Made by a program: the position numbers and the translations under genes
In this document: one piece after another, positions 1 to 10,098 of the stretch
How the letters are laid out: each line of letters starts with the position of its first letter
Position numbering within the stretch: the stretch's first letter is position 1
Notes under the pieces: generated by a model
Told to the model about the DNA's origin: nothing
Database searches by the model: none
The model's input: the letters and a program-made list of their open reading frames with translations, nothing else
Assembly (NCBI GenBank): GCA_022843625.1
Contig: JALHNH010000002.1
Span: 1-64,000, forward strand
Direction of reading: 5' to 3'
DNA from: Bryobacter sp.
GTDB lineage: Bacteria; Acidobacteriota; Terriglobia; Bryobacterales; Bryobacteraceae
Length of the DNA: 64,000 nucleotides

Positions 1-68
1 GATCCACAGATTTCCTCTCATTCCAGGGCATAGGCCCAGTCTGGAGGCTCAACTCAACTCCCAAAAAG

Positions 69-113
69 TGTAAAGCATCTTGCCGGTCTAAACTGTAAAG
101 GATCTACCCGGTC
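69..113. repeat. Two direct 20-bp repeats, IS21-like terminal repeats
   Basis: Two copies of a 20-bp unit, at 69-88 and 94-113, each start with TGTAAAG and end with CCGGTC. They agree at 17 of 20 positions and sit 25 bp apart. Spaced multiple terminal repeats of this kind are typical of IS21-family ends. No transposase gene is visible here, so this is either a remnant or the edge of an element outside the window. The assignment to IS21 is inference. Confidence 0.4.
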
Positions 114-122
114 CGGACCCAC

Positions 123-158
123 ATAGGGCCCAAGGTGGTCGCCGGGTGAAAGGTTCAT
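123..158 (-). pseudogene. Clipped 5' end of a Ser/Thr kinase-like gene
   Basis: Read on the minus strand from ATG at 158, the frame gives MNLSPGDHLGPY. This matches the usual opening of acidobacterial Ser/Thr kinases (LxPGxxLGPYEI followed by a glycine loop). After the tyrosine codon the similarity stops and the frame runs into the IS21-like repeats. The simplest reading is a kinase gene cut by an insertion or deletion. Only 12 codons support it. The rest of 1-245 shows nothing else recognisable. Confidence 0.3.
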
Positions 159-245
159 CGCTCCGATTAGCTTAGCTGAATTTGGCGGATGTAGGCGAGA
201 ACCAACTACTTGCCGAATGAGTTTCCTCATCGTCCCGGCATCAGG

Positions 246-851
246 TCATAGCGAGCCGGGCAGGCTGAACAGATCGCTGTGTTCGAACTGTGGGGCAGGG
301 AAGCCGTCTGGTCTTTTCATGCCTATGCGGTTATGCCAGTAGACGGGCAAGCCAATTTGGGCGCAGCCGATGAGATCGAAGGGGGAGCCGGCGACGAAGA
401 GGGTTTCGCCGGTTGTGACTCCGAGTTGATCGAGGGCGGCCTGGTAGGTTCTTGGGTCTGGTTTGTAGAAGCCGACTTGTTCGGCGGTGATGACTGCGTC
501 GAATTGGCCTGCGATTGCGGCTGCCTGGCGGCCCAGAGTCTGCGAGCAGTTGGTAACTACGCCCAACTTGACGCGGCCTTGCAGTTGGTTCAAGACGATT
601 GTGACTTCTGGCCAGGCCTCGAGTTCTCCCCAACGCGCTATTAGCTCGGTGCCCCATTGGGCGGGCAGATCGATGCGGGTGGCTGCCTCGATGACGAGGT
701 CTTCGTAGGGGCGGTAGGGGCCGACGCCGTAGGTTAGCTCGAGATAGGAGCTTCGCCACTTGCGGCCGAGTTCTTCTGAGCCTGCGATCTGATCCCACAG
801 CGACCAGGAGTCGATGAGTGCGCTGAGCAGGTCGAAGACTACGGCTCGCAC
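246..851 (-). CDS. HAD hydrolase, L-2-haloacid dehalogenase-like
   Basis: A 201-residue HAD-superfamily protein. The nucleophile motif FDLLSALIDS is at residues 6-15, a TNCS loop is near residue 100, the lysine of GFYKPDP is near 129, and FVAGSPFDLIGCAQIGLPVY is near 150-170. The last stretch resembles the SSN-x-WD segment of L-2-haloacid dehalogenases more than phosphatase motifs. The expected role is hydrolysis of a small acid or phosphate ester in the cytoplasm; the substrate cannot be read. The start is GTG at 851, three bases after the acs stop, so the two genes are probably co-transcribed with acs first. Confidence 0.8.
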   Translation of the reverse strand: MRAVVFDLLSALIDSWSLWDQIAGSEELGRKWRSSYLELTYGVGPYRPYEDLVIEAATRIDLPAQWGTELIARWGELEAWPEVTIVLNQLQGRVKLGVVTNCSQTLGRQAAAIAGQFDAVITAEQVGFYKPDPRTYQAALDQLGVTTGETLFVAGSPFDLIGCAQIGLPVYWHNRIGMKRPDGFPAPQFEHSDLFSLPGSL

Positions 852-854
852 GGA

Positions 855-2789
855 TTAAGCTTCGTCGTCGTGTTGGGCGGCGAGTTTGGTGATGACGCTG
901 AGGTCTTCGAGCGTTGTGACGTCGCCGGCAACGGTGTTGTTGGTGACGAGTTCACGCAGGAGGCGGCGCATGATTTTGCCGCTGCGGGTTTTGGGCAGGG
1001 CGTCGCTGAAGCGGATTTCTTCGGGTCTGGCGAAGGCACCGATTTCGTGGCCGACCCACTGGCGGAGTTCTTTGCCGAGGACTTCGTGGTCGTAGTCGCC
1101 CTTCTTCAAGGTGACGAAGCAGCAGACGGACTGGCCGGTGATTTCGTGGGGCTTGCCGACTACGGCGGCTTCGGCTACGGCCGGGTGACGGACGAGCGCG
1201 CTTTCGACTTCCATCGTGCTGAGGCGGTGGCCACTGACGTTGAGCACGTCGTCAACGCGGCCGAGAATCCAGAAGTAACCGTCTTCATCGCGACGGGCTG
1301 CGTCGCCGGTGAAGTAGTTGCCGGGCATGCGGCTCCAGTATTGGTCCTTGAAGCGTTCGGGGTCGCCCCAGATAGTGCGGACCATGCTGGGCCAGGGGCG
1401 GCGGACGATCAGGAAGCCTTCCTGATTGGGGCCGACGGGGTTGCCGTCGAAATCTACTACGTCGGCGATGATGCCGGGCATGGGCAGGGTGCCGCTGCCG
1501 GGCTTGAGCGGGACAGCGCCGGGCATGGGGGCGATGAGGATGGTACCGGTTTCTGTCTGCCACCAGGTGTCGACGATCGGGCAGCGGCCCTTGCCGATGA
1601 CGTTGTAATACCATTCCCAGGCGGCTGGATTGATGGGCTCTCCGACGCTGCCTAGCAAGCGCAGGCTGGAGAGGTCGCAGGATTCCGGGAAGTGGTTGCC
1701 CTGACGGATGAGGGCGCGGATGGCGGTGGGTGAGGTGTAGAAGACGGTGGCCTTGAAGTGTTCGACGATCTTCCACCAGCGGTCGAAGTTCGGAGTGTCG
1801 GGTGCGCCTTCGTAGATGATCTGTGTAGCGCCGCGCGACATGGGGCCGTAGACGATGTAGCTGTGGCCGGTGACCCAGCCGATGTCGGCGGTGCACCAGT
1901 AGATGTCATTGGCCTTGAGGTCGAAGACCCACTCCATGGTCATTGCAGCCTGGAGCATGTAGCCGGCAGTGGTGTGGAGGATGCCTTTGGGCTTGCCGGT
2001 GGTGCCGGAGGTGTAGAGGACAAAGAGGGGGTGTTCGCTGTCGAGGGCGACGGCCGGGCAATGCTCGCTCTGGCCTGCTTCTACAGCGTGCCACCAATGA
2101 TCGCGACCGTGCACCATGGTGACTTCACCTTTGGTGCGGGCGCAGACAACTACGCTTTCGACGGTGGGGCAATCGGGGAGAGCTTCGTCGACGGCAGGCT
2201 TGAGTTTGATTTCTTTACCGCGACGCCAGCCGCCGTCGGCGGTGATGACGAGCTTTGCGCCGAGATCCTGGATGCGGGCCTTGAGGGCTTCACTCGAGAA
2301 GCCACCGAAGACGACGCTGTGGGTGACGCCGAGGCGGGCGCAGGCGAGCATGGCGACTACGGCTTCGGGGATCATCGGCATGTAGACGATGGCGCGGTCG
2401 CCGGTCTGGACGCCGAGCTTGAGCAGGCCGTTGGCAAAGCGGGAGACGTCGGCGAGGAGTTCTGCGTAGGTGACTTTGCGGGTGTCGCCGGGCTCACCCT
2501 GGAAGAGGAGAGCGACTTTGTCGCCGTGGCCGGCTTCTACGTGGCGATCGATGCAGTTGTAGCAGGCGTTGGTTTTACCGCCGACGAACCATTTGGCGAA
2601 GGGTGGTTCCCATTCGAAAACGTGGGAGAAGGGCTCCATCCAGTGCAGCTTTTCTTTGGCCAGATCGCCCCAGAATTCTTCGGGCTTTTCTGCGGCTTTC
2701 TGGTAGAGGGCTTTGTAGGCGTCCATGCCCGAAACATTGGCCTGGGCGACAAATTCTGCTGAGGGTGGATAAACGTTCTCTTGACTCAT
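855..2789 (-). CDS. acs: Acetyl-CoA synthetase (AMP-forming)
   Basis: A 644-residue protein, the normal length for Acs, which activates acetate to acetyl-CoA through acetyl-AMP in the cytoplasm. The phosphate-binding loop [11 protein letters not shown] lies near residue 260, the adenylate motif WWQTETG near 415, and the acetylatable-lysine motif RSGKIMRR near 605. The N-terminal ACAS region with WMEPF and [17 protein letters not shown] is also present. The start ATG at 2789 fits the family. It precedes the HAD-like gene with a 3-base gap. No feature suggests loss of function. Confidence 0.97.
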   Translation of the reverse strand: MSQENVYPPSAEFVAQANVSGMDAYKALYQKAAEKPEEFWGDLAKEKLHWMEPFSHVFEWEPPFAKWFVGGKTNACYNCIDRHVEAGHGDKVALLFQGEPGDTRKVTYAELLADVSRFANGLLKLGVQTGDRAIVYMPMIPEAVVAMLACARLGVTHSVVFGGFSSEALKARIQDLGAKLVITADGGWRRGKEIKLKPAVDEALPDCPTVESVVVCARTKGEVTMVHGRDHWWHAVEAGQSEHCPAVALDSEHPLFVLYTSGTTGKPKGILHTTAGYMLQAAMTMEWVFDLKANDIYWCTADIGWVTGHSYIVYGPMSRGATQIIYEGAPDTPNFDRWWKIVEHFKATVFYTSPTAIRALIRQGNHFPESCDLSSLRLLGSVGEPINPAAWEWYYNVIGKGRCPIVDTWWQTETGTILIAPMPGAVPLKPGSGTLPMPGIIADVVDFDGNPVGPNQEGFLIVRRPWPSMVRTIWGDPERFKDQYWSRMPGNYFTGDAARRDEDGYFWILGRVDDVLNVSGHRLSTMEVESALVRHPAVAEAAVVGKPHEITGQSVCCFVTLKKGDYDHEVLGKELRQWVGHEIGAFARPEEIRFSDALPKTRSGKIMRRLLRELVTNNTVAGDVTTLEDLSVITKLAAQHDDEA

Positions 2790-2828
2790 GACGAAGAGCC
2801 AATTCTATCAACCCTTGTGCGGTATGGC

Positions 2829-3365
2829 TTAAATCCCTTTGAAGGCTGCTTCGAGATCTACTCGGAGATCAGGCCAGATGGGGGCTCCGGTGAGTTCTTC
2901 GCCTACTTCGACAATCCAGGGAATGCGGTCTGAGACGAGGACCATGACGTTTCTCGATTCCGGGTCTACGATCCAGACGAGTTTGGTGCCGTTTGCGAAG
3001 TATTCTTCGGCTTTCTTGAGGATGGCCTTGGTGCGGTCTTCGGGGGAGCGGATCTCGACCACGAGTAAAGGGCCGCCAATGTGGTACTTTTTATCGTCGA
3101 ACTGATCTTCTTCTGCAATGCCAACATCGGGGACTCTGAAGATGATTTCCCGCCCTACGGTGAGGCGGCTGTGGAGTTCGGTACCTACGTAAAGGCCATG
3201 TTTTTCGGCGAATATTTCCAGTTGGGAAAAAAATCGGCCCTGAAGCCGATTGTGGTCTTTGTTCCCCATGGGCTTGTCAATCACCTCGCCGCCAGCGTAC
3301 TCGGAATGTGCGTAGTCGGGGTTGGTTAGGTACTCCTGCTCGCTGATCGCAATTCCCGTCTTCAT
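2829..3365 (-). CDS. Uma2-family (DUF820) putative endonuclease
   Basis: A 178-residue Uma2-family protein of the PD-(D/E)XK nuclease fold. The candidate catalytic line is PDVGIAEEDQ followed by LLVVEIRSPED, where an aspartate and a glutamate in a beta-strand context would hold the metal. The N-terminal SEQEYL and SEYAGGEVI segments are typical of the family. These proteins are very abundant in some genomes but have no settled function; nuclease activity is inferred from fold only. It stands alone between acs and a divergent sugar isomerase gene. Confidence 0.85.
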   Translation of the reverse strand: MKTGIAISEQEYLTNPDYAHSEYAGGEVIDKPMGNKDHNRLQGRFFSQLEIFAEKHGLYVGTELHSRLTVGREIIFRVPDVGIAEEDQFDDKKYHIGGPLLVVEIRSPEDRTKAILKKAEEYFANGTKLVWIVDPESRNVMVLVSDRIPWIVEVGEELTGAPIWPDLRVDLEAAFKGI

Positions 3366-3405
3366 GCCCTCACTCTAGCACCGCGCCGCGATAAACTAAA
3401 CACGC

Positions 3406-4641
3406 ATGCCACTAAGCCCAGACCAACAACGCGCCCTGGTTGCGCGACTTTCCGCCGCTTGCGGAGGCTCTTATACTCCCGATCAACGCCGCAAGCATTT
3501 TATTACCGGCCCGCAGTGGGCTGCCTCCTACGAGGGCCACGCGATTTTTCATGCTCCTACCCGCAAGCCTGTTCACTTTGAAACGGTGATCGAGCAGTAT
3601 GCGCGGATCGGGATCAACTACTGGTGTACCCATGACACCGATGTGCTGCCTTATGATGCTCTTGGCAACGACAAGCAACACGAGATTGTGGGCCAGATTG
3701 GGGCGTCGCTCAAGAAGAACGGCATCAACTGTTCGATGGTGACGACCGAGACTTTTCACCATGCGGTGTTTGCTGGCGGGCCTGCTGGAGAGCAGCTTGA
3801 GGTTCGCGATTATGCCAAGTGGCGGCTTCGCAACACGATCGGGATTGGCCATGAGCTGGGGGCTTCTTATGTTGTGTACTGGCCCGGTTCTCTGGGGTAT
3901 CAGTTTCAGGGGATCGTAGATGAAGTGCAGACGCTGAAGTGGTTTGCCGAGGGCATGAATGCGGCTTGTGAGGCCGATATCGAGATTGCCAAGGCCAAGG
4001 GGCGGCCGACGATGCAGCATTGCATGGAGGCCAAGCCGTTTGAGCCACAGGCCGAGATTCTGCTGCCGACCTCAGATGCGATGCTGGCGTGGATCTTTTC
4101 GGGTCAATTGAAGTATCCGGATATGGTGGGGTTGAATCCTGAGTATCTGCATGAGTTGATGTGGGGCGGGGCCGTGCGTGCGTCGTTGGCTCGTGCGCTG
4201 CTGTGCGGGAAGCTCTTTCACTTCGACATCAATGATGGATATCGGCTGAAGCATGACGTCGATATCGCGGTGGGGCTGGTGAACCCGTTTGACTGGCTCA
4301 ATGTGCTGGTGCTGCTGCGTACCTATGACTATAAGGGACCGTTTAACCTCGACTTCAAGCCGCCTCGTACGACATCGAATGAAGGGGTATTTGATATCAG
4401 CTTCCCGACTGCGGTGGATCGCTTTATTACGCTGTGGGAGATGGCCGGGGAAGTGATGACTGACCCGATTCTGAGTGAGGCTTCGAAGGCGCTGAAGGAA
4501 GGATCGGGGATGGCCCCCGGGCAGGATGCTACCGCTATCTTTGAAGCCAATAAGGAGCTGTGGAGCTTGCATGAGTTGATGGCTCACCGGCTGTTTCAGA
4601 TTTTGGTGGGGGCTCATAAGGGTCGGGTATACTCGGTTTGA
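3406..4641 (+). CDS. Xylose isomerase-like TIM-barrel protein
   Basis: A 411-residue TIM-barrel protein of the xylose isomerase type. Candidate metal ligands sit in MEAKPFEP (near residue 207), HFDIND (near 272) and NLDFKPPR (near 314). The segment YWPGSLGYQFQG corresponds to the WGGREGYE region of true xylose isomerases but differs in sequence, so another aldose may be the substrate. Sugar aldose-ketose isomerisation in the cytoplasm is likely, but the exact substrate is not certain. No sugar kinase or transporter is next to it. Confidence 0.8.
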   Translation: MPLSPDQQRALVARLSAACGGSYTPDQRRKHFITGPQWAASYEGHAIFHAPTRKPVHFETVIEQYARIGINYWCTHDTDVLPYDALGNDKQHEIVGQIGASLKKNGINCSMVTTETFHHAVFAGGPAGEQLEVRDYAKWRLRNTIGIGHELGASYVVYWPGSLGYQFQGIVDEVQTLKWFAEGMNAACEADIEIAKAKGRPTMQHCMEAKPFEPQAEILLPTSDAMLAWIFSGQLKYPDMVGLNPEYLHELMWGGAVRASLARALLCGKLFHFDINDGYRLKHDVDIAVGLVNPFDWLNVLVLLRTYDYKGPFNLDFKPPRTTSNEGVFDISFPTAVDRFITLWEMAGEVMTDPILSEASKALKEGSGMAPGQDATAIFEANKELWSLHELMAHRLFQILVGAHKGRVYSV

Positions 4642-4649
4642 TATTGGCT

Positions 4650-4666
4650 ATTCGCGAATTGCGAAT
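4650..4666. promoter_or_regulatory. Palindrome, candidate operator of the downstream module
   Basis: ATTCGC-GAATT-GCGAAT is an inverted repeat with perfect 6-bp arms and a 5-bp centre. It lies in the 39-base gap between the isomerase stop and the ATG of the winged-helix gene, where an autoregulatory operator would be expected. No strong -10 and -35 pair could be fixed around it. Binding by the downstream protein is inference. Confidence 0.45.
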
Positions 4667-4680
4667 GGTACGATTCAAGC

Positions 4681-5214
4681 ATGGTTATTAAACCGCAGGA
4701 TCTTGTTGTTTGTACTCTGTTTGCGGCTTACCCGGATGGAGCTTGGCCTTATGCCAAATTGGCAGCCAAGCTCCATATTTCGGTTTCGGAGGCGCATGCG
4801 GCGGTGCAACGGTCGATTGCTGCGGGTTTTTTGTATCGCTCGGATGGAAAGCTTCGGCTGAATCCGATTCATTACTCTCGTTTTGTCGAGTTTGGCTTGC
4901 CTTGTGTCTGGCCAGTTCAGGTTGGTGCTTTGCGTCAGGGTTTGCCGGCGGGTTATTCGGCTCCGGCTTTGCAGAAGATTTTTGCGCCTTCGGACCGGCC
5001 TGAGAATAATCTGGTTTGGCCAATGGAAGACGGTGAGGGGTACGCTTCGTCGATTGAGCCTATTCATGCTTCGATACCCAGGATTTGCTTTGAGGATCCG
5101 GTGCTTTATGGGTGGTTTGCGTGGATGGAGGTTTTCCGGTTGCGGCGGCCTTGGCTGGTTCATGAAGGGCGGCGATGGATGGAAGCGGCGCTTGATATTG
5201 AGCAGGCGGCGTGA
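4681..5214 (+). CDS. Winged-helix protein, putative antitoxin partner
   Basis: A 177-residue protein whose first 65 residues look like a winged helix: WPYAKLAAKLHISVSEAHAA forms the helix-turn-helix, followed by RSIAAGFLY and a short wing. The rest is a conserved but unnamed region ending in a helical PWLVHEGRRW segment. Its stop overlaps the GTG start of a nucleotidyltransferase-like gene (GTGA). Such pairs resemble AbiE-type modules, in which the DNA-binding partner is the antitoxin and represses the operon. No named family could be assigned, so the role is inferred from domain and context. The upstream palindrome at 4650-4666 supports autoregulation. Confidence 0.6.
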   Translation: MVIKPQDLVVCTLFAAYPDGAWPYAKLAAKLHISVSEAHAAVQRSIAAGFLYRSDGKLRLNPIHYSRFVEFGLPCVWPVQVGALRQGLPAGYSAPALQKIFAPSDRPENNLVWPMEDGEGYASSIEPIHASIPRICFEDPVLYGWFAWMEVFRLRRPWLVHEGRRWMEAALDIEQAA

Positions 5215-5897
5215 GCAAGGATCTTTCTTTTCTAACAAGCTCCATTCTTCATCTGCAGCCTTTGCTCGATGAGGTGCTTTTTATTGGGGGTGCCGTTGTT
5301 CCGCTTTACATTACCGATCCGGCGCTACATTATGTGCGGCCTACGCTGGACACCGATATTCTGACTGCTGCTACCAGCTATAACGGCTACCAGGCGACGG
5401 TGAACAAGTTGCTTGGGTTGGGATTTCGACATGATGTCGAGGGGCCGATTTGCCGCTTTCTTAAGGGTGGGCTGACGGTGAATTTGATGACTCCCGATGA
5501 GTCTGTGCTGGGCTTCTCGAACAGCTATTACCGTGAGGCTCTTGAGAATCCGCAGATCTTTGAGTTGCCGAATGGATTGGCGATTCGCATTCCGACTCCG
5601 CCGCTGATGCTGGCCACAAAAATTGCCGCATATGAGAGCCGGGGAAAATCAGATCCGGCGGTGAGCAAGGATCTGGACGACATTGTGACGCTGGTGGACG
5701 GGCGGGCGGAGTTGATTGAAGAAATTGCGGGAGTTCGCATGGAGCTGAGGCAATACATAGGCGCGGGACTGCGCGGGATTGCCACGCACAAGATTGCCCG
5801 CCATCTTTTGCCTGGGCTGTTTCTTGGGCCGGATGCGGAAGCGAGGCACGACCGGTTGCATCGGCGCATCTTGACAATTGCCAAGGCACTAGATTAG
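5211..5897 (+). CDS. Nucleotidyltransferase-fold protein (AbiEii-like)
   Basis: A 228-residue protein with the nucleotidyltransferase signature: FIGGAVVPLY near residues 24-33 followed by PTLDTDIL near 45-52, giving the GG and DxD pattern. A later MLATKIAAYESRG and SKDLDDIVTLVDGR stretch is typical of AbiEii/DUF1814-type proteins. The start is GTG at 5211, overlapping the previous stop, so the two proteins are translationally coupled. In known AbiE systems the nucleotidyltransferase is the toxin and acts on tRNA or another target. That activity is not shown for this branch. Confidence 0.7.
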   Translation: MSKDLSFLTSSILHLQPLLDEVLFIGGAVVPLYITDPALHYVRPTLDTDILTAATSYNGYQATVNKLLGLGFRHDVEGPICRFLKGGLTVNLMTPDESVLGFSNSYYREALENPQIFELPNGLAIRIPTPPLMLATKIAAYESRGKSDPAVSKDLDDIVTLVDGRAELIEEIAGVRMELRQYIGAGLRGIATHKIARHLLPGLFLGPDAEARHDRLHRRILTIAKALD

Positions 5898-5901
5898 AGT
5901 T

Positions 5902-5917
5902 TCACCCAACGGGGTGA
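5902..5917. promoter_or_regulatory. Hairpin enclosing the ribosome-binding site of the next gene
   Basis: TCACCC-AACG-GGGTGA forms a perfect 6-bp stem with a 4-base loop. The right arm contains the GGGGTGA that is the only Shine-Dalgarno-like sequence before the ATG at 5921. It could lower initiation or act as a weak stop after the toxin-like gene. Confidence 0.35.
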
Positions 5918-5920
5918 TTT

Positions 5921-7210
5921 ATGATTGACACGGTACCGCGTCTACGGGGGCGCGTTGCAGTGTGGACGGCACTCGTGTGTCTGTCGTGCACACTGCCCTA
6001 TTTGCGGGCACTGACATTGCCTGCGATCTCAGATACCTACCTTCAGGTTTGGCTGGGGAAAAAATACCTCAGTTTCGAAACCTGGCCGGAACTGGCAGCC
6101 GATGCATTGTATCGATGCCGGGCGACTTCGATTTGGCTTACCGGGGCTACGGATGCCCTGCTAGGGTCGAGCCCGCTTGTGCTCAAGACTGAAAGCCTTC
6201 TGCTGCATATTCTGAATGTTGCGCTGATCGTGAGCCTGGGACAATTCTCGAAGATTGGATACCGGGTTTCGATTCCCGCAGGGCTGCTTTGGGGCTTTAA
6301 CGAGCGTCATCATGAAGCGGTGATGTGGTACGCCTCATTGCCCGAACAACTGGTGTTCAGTTTTGTGCTGCTGACTTTGTTTGCCTGGCTCAAATGGTGG
6401 CAGCATGACAAGCCGATTTATTATGTAGCCAGTTTGGGTGCTTTTTTGCTGGCCTTGTTGAGTAAAGAATCCGGTGTAGTTGCCTGTGCTTTGCTTGGGG
6501 TTCCGCTGGTGTATGAACCGCGGAGATGGAGGCGGGCGGTTCGCGGCGCGATTCCGTTTTTTGCCATCTCTGTTTTGTATTTTGCGTTTAACATAAGTGC
6601 GCGGGATCAGCACCTGCACTGGAATGACGGCACTTTCAAATTTGGCTGGCATTTTCTTCCGGTAATGTTCAATTCCACCGCCCGGCTCTTTTCGGCTTGG
6701 GGCTTTGCCGCGCTTGCGGTTCTGATTTACTTTCGCAAACTGATTGACTGGCGGTTGCCGTGGATTGCGTTGTTGTGGATCCCGATTGCTCTGGCGCCTT
6801 ATTCATTTGTGGCGTATCAGCCGCGGGTGCCCAGCCGGCATGTGTATCTGGCGAGTCTGGGAGTGGCGATACTGCTGGCGCTGGCTTGTCAGTTTCTCTT
6901 TACACGGCGCCGATTAGCGGTTGGTTTGATTCTGATCTACATGACATTCAACACGGGGTATATCTGGTTCTACAAGCATGGGCAGTTTGTGGAGCGGGCA
7001 GATGTGACGGAGAATCTGATTCGAGAGGCAAAACTGCTCACTGGTGAGAATCGAAGCAGCCAACTCAGGGTTTCTTGTTTTCCACTTGCGCCAGAGATCG
7101 CCTCGATCGCACTGGGACAGCATTTGGGGCTGGACGAAGCCGCCATTCGAGTCGAAGCTGTGAATGATTCTACATGCAGCAAACCTCGTGTTGACCTGAT
7201 TCAGGATTAG
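5921..7210 (+). CDS. Polytopic GT-C-type membrane protein
   Basis: A 429-residue protein made mostly of hydrophobic helices, from VWTALVCLSCTLPYLRAL at the N-terminus to the VGLILIYMTFNTGYIWF helix near 330. The segment NERHHEAVMWYASLPEQL resembles the HPxHxEAVxWI motif of TMTC-like and other dolichol-type mannosyltransferases, suggesting a GT-C fold that uses a lipid-linked sugar. A soluble tail of about 80 residues follows the last helix. The acceptor is unknown. It follows the nucleotidyltransferase gene by 23 bases but appears unrelated in function. Confidence 0.6.
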   Translation: MIDTVPRLRGRVAVWTALVCLSCTLPYLRALTLPAISDTYLQVWLGKKYLSFETWPELAADALYRCRATSIWLTGATDALLGSSPLVLKTESLLLHILNVALIVSLGQFSKIGYRVSIPAGLLWGFNERHHEAVMWYASLPEQLVFSFVLLTLFAWLKWWQHDKPIYYVASLGAFLLALLSKESGVVACALLGVPLVYEPRRWRRAVRGAIPFFAISVLYFAFNISARDQHLHWNDGTFKFGWHFLPVMFNSTARLFSAWGFAALAVLIYFRKLIDWRLPWIALLWIPIALAPYSFVAYQPRVPSRHVYLASLGVAILLALACQFLFTRRRLAVGLILIYMTFNTGYIWFYKHGQFVERADVTENLIREAKLLTGENRSSQLRVSCFPLAPEIASIALGQHLGLDEAAIRVEAVNDSTCSKPRVDLIQD

Positions 7211-7221
7211 CTATGATGGGT

Positions 7222-8966
<1,745 letters not shown>

Positions 8967-8972
8967 AGAAGT

Positions 8973-9173
8973 ATGATGCCGCAATTCGGCAAATTGTTGG
9001 TGGTGGCCGGCCTGATGCTGGTGGCTTTGGGCCTACTGGTTTGGGCCGGCGACAAGATTCCCGGGAATCTGACCTGGCGGGGGAAGAACACTACTGTGTT
9101 TTTCCCGCTGGGTGCTTGTTTGCTGGTGAGTGTGGTGGGGTCGCTTCTGCTTTGGCTTATGCAGCGGAGATAG
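8973..9173 (+). CDS. Small membrane protein, DUF2905 family
   Basis: A 66-residue protein with two predicted membrane helices (LLVVAGLMLVALGLLVWAG and FFPLGACLLVSVVGSLLLWL) joined by a KIPGNLTWRGKNTTV loop. The loop with PGxxxWxGKNxxxxFPL is the DUF2905 hallmark. Function unknown. It begins six bases after thiC and probably shares its transcript. Its 3' end overlaps the convergent cupin gene by 17 bases. Confidence 0.85.
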   Translation: MMPQFGKLLVVAGLMLVALGLLVWAGDKIPGNLTWRGKNTTVFFPLGACLLVSVVGSLLLWLMQRR

Positions 9174-9579
9174 CGGCGAATTGATCGTCGCTGAGTTTTT
9201 CTAGCCAGACGGAATCAACACCGCCGACGATGGGTTGGACGGCAATGTGAGTCATGGGGCTATCGGCGGCAGCGCCGTGCCAGTGTTTTTCTCCAGCGCC
9301 AATGATGACGGTGTCGCCGGCAGACATCGCGAAGGCGGGCTCACCTTCTTTTTGGGCCCAGCCGCGGCCTGAAACCACGTGCAGAATTTGGCCGGCGGGG
9401 TGGGTGTGCCAGGCGGTGCGTGCGCCGGGTGTAAAGGTGACGCGTACGCCCTTAAGGTCGATCAGGCTGGTTGCGACGAGCGGTTCAATCCAGACCTCCC
9501 CTGAAAAGTAATCTGAATTGCCCCGGGTTGGCTTGAGTTCTGATGCGCGTTTGAGTTCCACCTTCGCATTATGGCCCAA
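9157..9579 (-). CDS. Cupin-domain protein
   Basis: A 140-residue single-domain cupin. The two cupin motifs are visible: HTHPAGQILHVVSGRGWAQ (about 57-75), giving HxH and a downstream acidic or Gln position, and GDTVIIGAGEKHWHGAA (about 88-104). Histidines of both motifs would bind a metal ion. The overall pattern matches cupins annotated as (R)-mandelonitrile lyase-like or carboxymuconolactone-associated, but the substrate cannot be deduced. The protein is probably cytoplasmic because no signal peptide is seen. Confidence 0.8.
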   Translation of the reverse strand: MGHNAKVELKRASELKPTRGNSDYFSGEVWIEPLVATSLIDLKGVRVTFTPGARTAWHTHPAGQILHVVSGRGWAQKEGEPAFAMSAGDTVIIGAGEKHWHGAAADSPMTHIAVQPIVGGVDSVWLEKLSDDQFAAISAA

Positions 9580-9606
9580 TCCTCATCTCGTGAGAGTATG
9601 GATTCG

Positions 9607-10038
9607 ATGCCCACACAGAATTATGAAAATCACGCTCAGCGTGTCCCTGGATTTCTTGCCGTCGGATTTGCCCTGCTGCTTTGTTTCATCGGGGCTTGCG
9701 TCAACTTCTATCAGTCCTTTGGCGATCACCAGCGCATTTACAGCGCCTCGCTGCTAGTTGTGCTGAGTGCCAGTGTGTTTCTGGTTGCCTTCTTTTGCCG
9801 GACCTTTGCCTTGAAGGCTCAGGACCGCGGTATTCGCGCAGAAGAGAACTTGCGCCACTTTGCCATGACCGGAAAATTGCTGGACCCCCGATTGACGGTG
9901 TCCCAGATCATCGCGCTGCGCTTTGCTTCCGATGAAGAATTTCTGGCGCTGGCTGCCGAAGCGGTAGCGAAAAATCTGGACCAGAAGACCATCAAGATGC
10001 AGGTCAAGAACTGGCGAGCGGATACACATCGCGCATAA
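9607..10038 (+). CDS. DUF6526-like two-helix membrane protein
   Basis: A 143-residue protein from the ATG at 9607. In-frame ATGs at 9571 and 9598 are possible, but 9571 would overlap the divergent cupin start. The beginning (MPTQNYENHAQRVPGF) fits the DUF6526 pattern NxxxHxxxVPGxH. Two membrane helices follow (FLAVGFALLLCFIGACVNFY and LLVVLSASVFLVAFFC), then a soluble helical tail with ALRFASDEEFLALAAEAV. The function is unknown. It ends just before a bidirectional terminator. Confidence 0.7.
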   Translation: MPTQNYENHAQRVPGFLAVGFALLLCFIGACVNFYQSFGDHQRIYSASLLVVLSASVFLVAFFCRTFALKAQDRGIRAEENLRHFAMTGKLLDPRLTVSQIIALRFASDEEFLALAAEAVAKNLDQKTIKMQVKNWRADTHRA

Positions 10039-10044
10039 GAACAA

Positions 10045-10070
10045 GGAACCCGCAGCAGGCTGCGGGTTCC
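10045..10070. terminator. Bidirectional terminator hairpin
   Basis: GGAACCCGCAG and CTGCGGGTTCC form a perfect 11-bp stem around the 4-base loop CAGG. It sits between two convergent genes ending at 10038 and 10099. The U tract is weak on both sides, but stem strength and position support termination for both. Confidence 0.8.
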
Positions 10071-10098
10071 TTATGAACTTCCAAATTAGAGTTTTGGT

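Noticed and set aside
1758..2762. Long open frame on the plus strand opposite acs
   Set aside because: It is antisense to a clear Acs and has a composition typical of a shadow frame with no recognisable domain.
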